In this document: piece after piece, positions 56,359-64,000 of the stretch
Numbering within the stretch: the first letter of the stretch is position 1
Layout of the letters: each line of letters starts with the position of its first letter
From: a virus
IMG/VR virus record: IMGVR_UViG_3300034104_005543
Span: 1-64,000 of that record
Length of the DNA: 64,000 nucleotides
Direction: 5' to 3' (one strand)
Made by a program: the position numbers and the translations under genes
Notes under the pieces: model-generated
Databases searched by the model: none
Told to the model about the DNA's origin: nothing
The model's input: the letters and a program-made list of their open reading frames with translations, nothing else

Positions 56359-58701
56359 ATGATGAGACGTGTAAAAATTACTAAACTTCCTGAAGCTGGT
56401 TATGGTAGACCCATATCAGAAGGGTGGAGTACAAAAAATAAAAATGGTTATACTGCTAGTTTGCTATCAGATAAGACTTCTTCTCCTGTAAGAAAAACAC
56501 TTACTAGTGTTCCTAGAGGAGAAGCTAATGTAGAAGCAGAAGGTGGAGAAACCGTAGTTGGTGATTTTCAAAAAGACGGTCTTGATGAATTTTACAACAT
56601 TCAAGGACCCCGTCACGCAGATGGTCCCGGTGTACCTCTAAACTTACCAGAGTCTTTTATTTTCTCAGACACAAAGAAGATGAGAATCAACAATCCTGAT
56701 TTGTTAAAAATCTTTGGTAAGTCTAAAGGTTCTTATACTCCAGCGGCATTGTCTAAAAAATATCAACTAAACGATTACAACGCTACTCTAACTAATAAAG
56801 ATGCTGATACTTTAGAGAAAGAGACTGCGGAATTAATGATTAATAACAACCGTGATAAATTATCGAAATTATCTATTATACAAGAAGTTTATTTAAAGGG
56901 TGGTAATGTACCTAAATTCGCTTATCCCTACTTAGAAAAGAAAGGTATTAGTACTAGCCAGTTAGCAACTGACCAAGATGACATAAATGAAGAACAGTAT
57001 AGATATGGTGGGTATTTAGATAAATATCAAAATGCAGGTTCAACAAAATCTTCTAAAAAAGGCGCTACTGAACAACCTATATATACATTACCATTAGCAG
57101 ATAATAGTTATATAGATCGAGGTTCAAACACTGAACTAAACAATTCTTTTCCTATGTCAGACAATAACGGAGCTTTTTTTGAACAAGGTAGTAGAATTAT
57201 AAACACATACAATAATGGTTTACCTAACGATACCTCATATATATATATGAAAAATATTGATAAAGGAGGTAATCCTCTTACTGAATCTTTTTATTATAAT
57301 ACAGGGCAAAACATGCCTGATAAAAAACCGGTATCAAACTTTCAAGGTTCAAATCAAAATACTAATCAATATTATTTTGATGCTATAAATAGATTAACAG
57401 GTTTAGATTCATTAAATAAAAAGAAAGTTGGTGGGTATTTACCTAAAGCTCAAGTAGGGGACGATCGTTTTAATCCCGCAGATACTACAAAAGCAAGAAT
57501 TGTAGATAAAATTCCTGAAGGTTTTAAACCATACCAAGAAGATCCTAATTATGCACGGAAAATAACACAAGGTCGACAAATAAATGCTGCTACGCAAGGT
57601 ACTCATACAATCGAAGGTGTTATTAATAATAAAGGAACATATTCTACTTTTCATAAAGCAGCCGTAGAAGCAGGTATTACAGATCCTGAAGAATTAAAAA
57701 AAGCAGCTGCTGACTATTTAGGTCCTAATCCTAGATTACCATCTAAAAAAGAAGTAGTTAGAGTACAACCTGTTGCACCTGCTGCTCCTTCAGAACCATT
57801 AGAAAAAATGGTTCCTAGAAGTGTTACGATTCCACCTCCTTCTGTAGAAAGAACAGGACCTCCTGCTTTTGGTACACCTGAACAAGAAACTACTGATGAT
57901 GAACAAAAACAAACCTACGACTACTCTCAATATCCCAGTCAACCTTTCTTTAAATCAGATGTAGTAGATTTATATGGTTCAGCTTTTTCTTTATTTGATA
58001 ATACTGATGTAGGTCCTACATATCAAAGAGTAGCAGGTCCTAGGACTATTAATCCTGTATTAGAAGACCCTACTCGTGCTATTGCTAATAGACAAGAAGG
58101 TGCTGCTAGAGCTACAGACGCTATAAAAGCATTTGGTAGAAACCCTTCATCTGCAGCATCTTACATGCAAGGTTTAGCAGCAGGTGATACCGCTGATATA
58201 ATAAGTGGTGTAAATCAAAGAAACATAGGTACCTTAAATCAAGCGCAAGGGTTTAATGCTCAAATGTTAGGTAACTATGATAGAAGTCGTCAAATGGCTG
58301 ATAGACAATATGATGTAGATTTAGCTACTTACTTGCAACAAAAAGCTAATACTAGAGCTCAAAAGAGAAATGTATTTACTAACAAGTTATCTCAAGCTTA
58401 TACTAATCAAGGTAATGTAAACTTGTTAAACGCTCAAGATCCAAGTTTTATGTTTAATACTAGAGCAAATAATATTCGGTTTACAGGACAACCTGGTTCT
58501 GGACAATCTTCAACACAACCTGGTTTTGCAGGAAAAAATTACAAAGACATGACTCCTGCAGAAAAAGATGAATATTTAAAAGAATTAGATATACAAGATA
58601 AGGAATCACGTATAGCAAGTCGTAATCAATTTGGTTATGTACCTAGACGAGGAGGTGCTGGTTGGAGACAACAAGCAGGTTTACCTGGTAGTAGACAGTA
58701 G
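56359..58701 (+). CDS. crAss-like cargo/virion protein (780 aa)
   Basis: The N-terminus KLPEAGYGRP then RGEANVEAEGGETVVGDFQK, RHADGPGVPLNLPESFIFSD and TKKMRI match a conserved region I recall from crAss-like phages. LPKAQ-type joints occur at about 214 (YGGYLDKYQNAG) and 356 (VGGYLPKAQVGDD). The C-terminal third is helical with Arg/Gln-rich stretches (RSRQMADRQYDVDLATYLQQ). Likely part of the ejected complex. Its order before the 959-aa and giant genes fits the family. Confidence 0.75.
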   Translation: MMRRVKITKLPEAGYGRPISEGWSTKNKNGYTASLLSDKTSSPVRKTLTSVPRGEANVEAEGGETVVGDFQKDGLDEFYNIQGPRHADGPGVPLNLPESFIFSDTKKMRINNPDLLKIFGKSKGSYTPAALSKKYQLNDYNATLTNKDADTLEKETAELMINNNRDKLSKLSIIQEVYLKGGNVPKFAYPYLEKKGISTSQLATDQDDINEEQYRYGGYLDKYQNAGSTKSSKKGATEQPIYTLPLADNSYIDRGSNTELNNSFPMSDNNGAFFEQGSRIINTYNNGLPNDTSYIYMKNIDKGGNPLTESFYYNTGQNMPDKKPVSNFQGSNQNTNQYYFDAINRLTGLDSLNKKKVGGYLPKAQVGDDRFNPADTTKARIVDKIPEGFKPYQEDPNYARKITQGRQINAATQGTHTIEGVINNKGTYSTFHKAAVEAGITDPEELKKAAADYLGPNPRLPSKKEVVRVQPVAPAAPSEPLEKMVPRSVTIPPPSVERTGPPAFGTPEQETTDDEQKQTYDYSQYPSQPFFKSDVVDLYGSAFSLFDNTDVGPTYQRVAGPRTINPVLEDPTRAIANRQEGAARATDAIKAFGRNPSSAASYMQGLAAGDTADIISGVNQRNIGTLNQAQGFNAQMLGNYDRSRQMADRQYDVDLATYLQQKANTRAQKRNVFTNKLSQAYTNQGNVNLLNAQDPSFMFNTRANNIRFTGQPGSGQSSTQPGFAGKNYKDMTPAEKDEYLKELDIQDKESRIASRNQFGYVPRRGGAGWRQQAGLPGSRQ

Positions 58702-58771
58702 ATAAATTTTAAAAATTTATTAAACTTGTAATGTTAAAATAGCTATATTAGTGTGAAATATTCATACTAAT
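58702..58771 (+). promoter_or_regulatory. Inverted repeat before the 959-aa gene
   Basis: ATATTAGT (58744-58751) and ACTAATAT (58765-58772) are perfect inverted copies around GTGAAATATTCAT. The right arm reaches the start codon. Possible operator or translation-control hairpin. Confidence 0.5.
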
Positions 58772-61651
58772 ATGGCTACTTTTATTCCTGGCGTAACTGA
58801 TTATATACCTCAGTTTCAGAACGATATACCAGATTTAGGGTTAATTCAACAGACTCTTAAAATTAAACAATCACAGTACGATGCTAATTATGCTAAAATA
58901 AAAAGCATACAGGATGGTATATTAAATGCGCAACTTACTAGAGATGATACTAAAGAAACTAGAAAAGCGTTTTTTGAAGCTGCTAATAAAGCAATCAAAC
59001 AAATTTCTACTGTAGATCTTAGTAAAGCTCAAAATGTTTCAGTAGCAGAAAGAATATTTGACCCGCTTATTAACAATCAACTTTTTATAGCAGATGCATC
59101 TAAAACTAAGATAGTAATGGCAGAATTACAAAAGGGTCAAGCTGCAAGAGATTGCACTGACCCTAAAAAGTGTAACGATGGTTATAATCCAGAAAGCGAT
59201 GAAGCACTAAATTATTGGTTAGAGAATTTTAAGAACATGACTCCTGATGAAGCACTTAAAGCAAATCCTAGAAGATATGTATATGATCCTAAGATAAGTA
59301 AAAGACTTACTGACCTTATTAAAGAAATAGAACCTAGCGCTACTATTACTGAAGTTCAAGGACAATGGATTGTAAAAACTAAAATGGGAGACCAAGTTCA
59401 AGCTCATCTAAATAGTATTTTACATAATGCTGTTGCTACAGATCCTCAAGTAGGTGAATACATGAGAAATAAAGCTTATGTTCAAAGAGAAAGGTTTATA
59501 AGAAGTTCAGGTTTACCAAGAGAACAAGCTGACGCAAACTATAATAACGAAATTTTAACAACTGTAGAAAAACAAAACACAGAAGATTTAAATAATATTA
59601 ATAAGTCTATAGAAGAAATACAGTTTAAAGGTAAAAAACTTGTTGAAGCATCTGGTGGTAAAGTACCTACTAATAGTAGCATTCTTCAAAGAATTGAACA
59701 GTTTGGTCAAATAATTCAAATGCTTGAAGCTAATAAAAAAAGTATTGAAGAAAGACAACAAGATTTTGAATTATTTAGACAAAATGCTAATTCTTCTAGA
59801 ATTGACGATCAAGTAGCATCAACATTATTAAGCAATCAAATAGGTTCTTTTGCTAAATCTTATAGTGCTCTTAAAAAAGAAGTTGATATTGAAGCTAATC
59901 CATATGCTGTAAATGAGCAAAAGTTTAATTACGATGTTGCTATAGAAAAAATGCGAGCTGAAAATGATAAAAATAATATTATTCTAAGAGCTCGCATGGA
60001 TATGGCTAAAGAGCAATTTAAATTTAATCTTGAAAATACTGCAAATATACCTGGTGTTACCCCTGAAGGAGGAGTACAGCTTATAAGTCAAGGTGAAAGT
60101 GCTACAAGACCTATAGATAAAATTGGAAAACATAATACGGACCAAGCTTTAGCATATGCAAGTCAGGCTCAAAAAGGACAAAAAGATTATTTGGTAAAAT
60201 TATATAGAAGTTTAAGTGTTGCTGATAGGAATAAACTATTTAAAAAACCAAATGGTGATCCTTATACAGTAGAAGAATTACAAAACTTAGACCCTAAAAC
60301 TTTACAAGAAACATCTAAAGGTAATGTTTCTCAACTAAGTCTTTTATATAGAACTGTAACAGGAGCTATAAGTAAAACACCTCCTACTACACTACCTCAA
60401 ATTCAAGGAGAACTAGCTGCATTACAAACTTCTATTAATTTAAATGAAACAGCATCTAAAGAAGCAATAAATGCTTTTAACAGTAATAAAGAATCAGTTA
60501 ATTTAAATCTAAATAAAAATCCTGATTTTGTAGGGTTAATGCAAACTATAATGAAAGGTAATGATCCTGAATTAAAAAAGTTATTTAGAATAAAAGATGG
60601 AAAAATAGATGTAGACGACTATAAATTATATCAACTTATATTAAAAGAAAGAGATCCTGCTCTTTTTTTAGCAAGTCAAAAAGTAACAATGTCTGGTGTG
60701 AATCCTATGGGAGGTATAGGAGTTGGTTTTGGTGCTGTAAAAGCCTCTGAGCGATTACAACTGTTAGAAAATTTAGAACAAGTTATAAGTAAAGCTAAAG
60801 ATGATACCTATAAATCTAATTCTAGCCAATTAAAAATAGTAGGTGCTAATTTAGATTTAGATCAATTAGGCAACCCTATAATATCATACCCTGCTATAGG
60901 AATTCCTACAACAGTTAGTAGTACGGATAATACAGCTGAGAAAAAAACAGCTCTTTCTATGCTTAACAGTTTAGATTATGTAGCTACTACAGAACCCGAA
61001 AGTAAAATAAAGTTTTATTATCCCGATGGAAATAAATATCAAGAACTTGAAGTTGGTGCCAATGTTATAGCTCAATTAAAAGCAGGGTTTTCAAATCCTC
61101 AAAAAAGTAATGTACTGCAAATCAATAGTATTGAAAGAAGCGAAAATCTTACATACAAAAAAGAATATGATGATTCTAAAGTACTTTATAAAATAAATAT
61201 TGCTCCTACTACAGCAGAAGCTATAGCAAAAACGACAGGAAAAACTGTACAAGAAGTTTCTCAAATTATTGTAGAAGTAGATAAAAATTCAGATAGAAGT
61301 AATTTTGTAAATGCTAGTTCTAATTTTAACGCTGCAAATACTATACTCAAAGGAGGAGGAAAAATAACTCAAACAATTGATGATCCTATTTCAGGAGATA
61401 AATATGAATTAAATATTTTTAGAGCAGAAGATGGTCAGATTTACAGTTATCTTAATTACAATGATGTTTTTAATGGTAATAGTTATTTACCTATAGGTAG
61501 TCTCGACCCTGAAGAATATATATTACAAGGTGTTCAAAGTATTAGTTCAGGTATAGCTACTAAGAATAATAAAGTAGCAAATGAAAATCAAAATTTACAA
61601 ACAAATTTTGTTTCAAAAACAGAGTTGTATAATTTACTAGGAATTAAATAA
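58772..61651 (+). CDS. crAss-like virion protein (959 aa), cargo complex
   Basis: The start MATFIPGVTDYIPQFQNDIP and the helix IQQTLKIKQSQYDANYAKIK resemble the conserved protein preceding the giant virion gene in crAss-like phages. The first 450 residues are helical (coiled coil SIEEIQFKGKKLVEAS), the remainder mixed alpha/beta. Expected inside the capsid/tail with the RNA polymerase-bearing protein. Its stop TAA overlaps the next ATG. Confidence 0.75.
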   Translation: MATFIPGVTDYIPQFQNDIPDLGLIQQTLKIKQSQYDANYAKIKSIQDGILNAQLTRDDTKETRKAFFEAANKAIKQISTVDLSKAQNVSVAERIFDPLINNQLFIADASKTKIVMAELQKGQAARDCTDPKKCNDGYNPESDEALNYWLENFKNMTPDEALKANPRRYVYDPKISKRLTDLIKEIEPSATITEVQGQWIVKTKMGDQVQAHLNSILHNAVATDPQVGEYMRNKAYVQRERFIRSSGLPREQADANYNNEILTTVEKQNTEDLNNINKSIEEIQFKGKKLVEASGGKVPTNSSILQRIEQFGQIIQMLEANKKSIEERQQDFELFRQNANSSRIDDQVASTLLSNQIGSFAKSYSALKKEVDIEANPYAVNEQKFNYDVAIEKMRAENDKNNIILRARMDMAKEQFKFNLENTANIPGVTPEGGVQLISQGESATRPIDKIGKHNTDQALAYASQAQKGQKDYLVKLYRSLSVADRNKLFKKPNGDPYTVEELQNLDPKTLQETSKGNVSQLSLLYRTVTGAISKTPPTTLPQIQGELAALQTSINLNETASKEAINAFNSNKESVNLNLNKNPDFVGLMQTIMKGNDPELKKLFRIKDGKIDVDDYKLYQLILKERDPALFLASQKVTMSGVNPMGGIGVGFGAVKASERLQLLENLEQVISKAKDDTYKSNSSQLKIVGANLDLDQLGNPIISYPAIGIPTTVSSTDNTAEKKTALSMLNSLDYVATTEPESKIKFYYPDGNKYQELEVGANVIAQLKAGFSNPQKSNVLQINSIERSENLTYKKEYDDSKVLYKINIAPTTAEAIAKTTGKTVQEVSQIIVEVDKNSDRSNFVNASSNFNAANTILKGGGKITQTIDDPISGDKYELNIFRAEDGQIYSYLNYNDVFNGNSYLPIGSLDPEEYILQGVQSISSGIATKNNKVANENQNLQTNFVSKTELYNLLGIK

Positions 61652-64000
61652 TGGATAATTTTAGCGATTTACAAAAAGATATAGATTCTGCTATATATAG
61701 CGCTTATCAATTTGGTAATGTAACGGGCGCTCCACAGAATACTACTTTTAATGGAGATGTTGCAGCTCAGATGTTAAAAGAAAACATTAAGACTACACCG
61801 TCTTTAGTTTCTACATCAGGAGGTGTTCCTTCAGTATATGGTGACTCTCAAATGAATCTAACATTTGAAAGGTACTATATGCACCCTAATTTTAGCAGAT
61901 TAGGTTATTCACCTTGGAGAGATAACGATAGACTATATAATGAGAATAGTTCTTGGTTAGATAATACTAGTAGATCTATTAAAGCAATGGGTCATATAGC
62001 AATGGAATCGTTTGGTTCTAATAAACCTTTCATTTCTACTTTAGATTTATTTGATCCTTTAAACTATGACGAAGAATCAGCAGGTTCTATATCCAGAATG
62101 ATGAAATTAGGATATGACACTAGTGGTGGTCTAGGAGCATTTACTAATAACTTTTTATTAAATAGTGGTATTACTCTTGGTATAACAGCAAGTGCTCTTG
62201 TAGAAGAAGCTGTTATAGCAGGTGCTTCAGCTCTTATGGCAAAAACAGGTGTAGGAATTCCTGCAGCTGTAGGTACTTTAGGTGTAGGTACTGCAGCTAC
62301 TATAGGTAAGTTTGCTAGAAACATAGGTAAAGTATTTAATGCTAATGACCTTGTTTTTAAATTAGCACGTAACACAGATGAACTAAAGCAAGTATATGAC
62401 TTCAGTAAAATGGGTCGTGCTTTAGATAATAAAGTAGTTGATTTTTTTAACCCTCTTTCTAATACAGCAAAACTATTAAAAGAATACCCTGAGACTTTTA
62501 AAGGATTAAACGCTCTTGGTAAAACAGCTACTTCTTTTGGTGCTTTTTATGCAGATGCAAGAGCAGCTGCTAGAGTTCTTAATGAAGCTCAAATGGAAGG
62601 AGGACTAGTTCTTAATCAAATGGTTGAGGATGGAATACGAAAAGAGTATGATGCTACAGGACAGTATCCAACAGAAGAAAAGATAGCAGGTATTAAAGAA
62701 GCAGCTCAAAATGCAGCGTTTGCTACTACGATGATAAATCTACCTCTTATTTTCTTTTCTAATAAAGTAGGGTTAGATAATATCATAAAAAATCTACCTA
62801 AAGGTAAAAATCTAATAAGTGCTTTAGATGATGTTAAACAGTTTGGTAGTTTTAGTAAAATAAAAGGTCAAGGTTATAAGTATCTTACTTCACCTTTACA
62901 AAAAATATCAGCCGGTGCTAGACCTGTTGAAATAGCAAAATCATTTCTTAACTACACTCGATACAATTTTTCAGAAGCAATTCAAGAAAATCTACAGGAA
63001 GCAACTAGTGCTGGAGTTATAAACTACTATAAAAAGTTGTTTGAGAATCCTATGATAGACCAACATATGCTTTTAAAAGAATCTGTTGCTTTAGGTATAG
63101 GAGAACAATTTACTGGACAAGGTTTAGAAACTTTCTTTAGTGGATTTTTAACAGGGGGTTTGATGGGAGGCATGGGTAAAATAGCAAATCTGGGTATAAA
63201 TGTAGGTCAAAGAATATACGATCCTGTAGCTTTTAAAGACTATCAAGATGAAAAGAAAAAGTTAAAAGAAGAACTTGAAGAATCAGCTAATTACCTTGAC
63301 AAAAACTTTTTAGACTTAGGTAGAGGTCCTATTGACATGATCAATCCTAATGCTGTCAATGCAGCTCAACAAAGTGCTGCTAGTAAAACAATGAATGCTT
63401 CTAATCAAACAGGAAATGTTAAAGTATCCAAAGATGCTCAACGACTATCTTTGTTTGAACATGTATCTAATGCTATTAAAGGAGGTTTTTATAACAATAT
63501 TATAGATGATTACAAAAGTCAACTTGCTGTAGATGACAAAACATTAGCTGAAGCTTTTGGTAGAGATATTACAGAAGTACCTAAATTAAGATCTGATATT
63601 TCTAATGCAATTGCTGACGCTGAAAATATTAAAAAATTACACGATAAATATAATTTTGGTAATCCTGTAAATCTTAAAAGTGTTTCTAAAGACGATCCTA
63701 AATATAGACAATTATTAGCAAGATATAATGCATTTGAGACTGTACGAAAAATGCTTATAATGTCTGAAGATACTATCAAAGATGGTGCTTACAGAATGAA
63801 TAAAATTACAGAGTCTTTGATGACTTTATTACCAGAGTTTGGAGAACTAGATTCTGATGATATTTTAACACTAGTAGATACATTTAGATTAGAAGCATAT
63901 AAGTTTGATCAGATTAAGCAAGAACTAGAATTAGCAAAAAGCACTCAAAGTTCTCCTAGTACTACTCCTGAAGATAGAGAAAAAGCTAGAATTAAAGAAC
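61651..64000 (+). CDS. Start of giant cargo protein (truncated by window end)
   Basis: The frame from ATG 61651 (MDNFSDLQKDIDSAIYSAYQ) stays open to the window end, 783 codons so far. Hydrophobic Gly/Ala-rich stretches (about 170-225: NSGITLGITASALVEEAVIA; about 490-515: TFFSGFLTGGLMGGMGKIAN) and EAIQENLQEATSAGVINYYK fit the N-terminal part of the very large crAss-like virion protein which, further on, often carries the RNA polymerase domains. No polymerase motif lies within the window. Confidence 0.75.
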   Translation, partial: MDNFSDLQKDIDSAIYSAYQFGNVTGAPQNTTFNGDVAAQMLKENIKTTPSLVSTSGGVPSVYGDSQMNLTFERYYMHPNFSRLGYSPWRDNDRLYNENSSWLDNTSRSIKAMGHIAMESFGSNKPFISTLDLFDPLNYDEESAGSISRMMKLGYDTSGGLGAFTNNFLLNSGITLGITASALVEEAVIAGASALMAKTGVGIPAAVGTLGVGTAATIGKFARNIGKVFNANDLVFKLARNTDELKQVYDFSKMGRALDNKVVDFFNPLSNTAKLLKEYPETFKGLNALGKTATSFGAFYADARAAARVLNEAQMEGGLVLNQMVEDGIRKEYDATGQYPTEEKIAGIKEAAQNAAFATTMINLPLIFFSNKVGLDNIIKNLPKGKNLISALDDVKQFGSFSKIKGQGYKYLTSPLQKISAGARPVEIAKSFLNYTRYNFSEAIQENLQEATSAGVINYYKKLFENPMIDQHMLLKESVALGIGEQFTGQGLETFFSGFLTGGLMGGMGKIANLGINVGQRIYDPVAFKDYQDEKKKLKEELEESANYLDKNFLDLGRGPIDMINPNAVNAAQQSAASKTMNASNQTGNVKVSKDAQRLSLFEHVSNAIKGGFYNNIIDDYKSQLAVDDKTLAEAFGRDITEVPKLRSDISNAIADAENIKKLHDKYNFGNPVNLKSVSKDDPKYRQLLARYNAFETVRKMLIMSEDTIKDGAYRMNKITESLMTLLPEFGELDSDDILTLVDTFRLEAYKFDQIKQELELAKSTQSSPSTTPEDREKARIKE

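Noticed and set aside
62064-62375. 103-codon antisense frame in the giant cargo gene
   Set aside because: Mirrors Ala/Gly-rich coding sequence on the other strand; no supporting signal.

Overview
The window looks like about 64 kb of an AT-rich, double-stranded DNA tailed phage of the crAss-like group (Crassvirales) infecting a member of the Bacteroidota. The case rests on gene order and recognisable protein signatures: a helical protein directly before the large terminase, a very large portal, an acidic scaffold-like protein, the major capsid protein, ring/connector proteins, two HU/IHF-like proteins, a 1,675-aa muzzle-like protein, and a run of huge cargo-type proteins full of [Y/F/M/D/E]GG and LPKAQ/KYQ motifs. 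Bacteroidota-type -7 promoter elements (TAnnTTTG) and weak Shine-Dalgarno usage fit that host range. All family names come from motif recognition; no database search was run.

Layout. (1) 1-1975: a leftward array of four complete small genes plus one gene cut by the window edge (RyR-like, YopX-like, Zn-ribbon, unknown), separated by imperfect inverted repeats that look like integron attC sites. (2) 1976-7900: leftward phage genes, including an atypical radical-SAM protein, a GuaB/GuaC-type enzyme, a DnaA-domain-IV-like protein, an HNH nuclease, two strange tRNA-Leu-like genes and small membrane proteins. (3) 7900-11830: small leftward early-type genes, a second HNH nuclease, and two copies of a structured RNA-like element. 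(4) 11.8-15.75 kb: leftward monocistronic units, most built as promoter motif, gene, terminator. Two of these units contain no convincing gene and look like structured small RNAs. A rightward RepL-like gene preceded by iteron-like repeats sits inside this block. (5) 15.75-16.02 kb: the divergent switch to rightward transcription. (6) 16.0-19.4 kb: a glycan block (glycosyltransferases and FkbM-type methyltransferases). (7) 19.4-23.1 kb: endolysin, winged helix, HU/IHF-like, Zn-ribbon and PD-(D/E)XK genes. (8) 23.1-42 kb: terminase, portal, scaffold, capsid, connector and decoration genes. (9) 42-64 kb: muzzle and cargo proteins, with an HNH gene inserted among them. The last gene runs off the window.

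How it fits together. The left half is compact, with many start sites preceded by a shared motif, as expected of early genes made by a dedicated RNA polymerase. In crAss-like phages that enzyme is carried in the virion and encoded downstream of the cargo genes, probably just beyond the right edge here. The right half is a tightly overlapping late operon set with only two clear terminators, one after the capsid gene and one after the 420-aa virion protein. The points most worth following up are the cassette array, the multi-hairpin RNA candidates, the early promoter motif, and the GG/KYQ motif shared by the cargo proteins and by the HNH protein lying among them.
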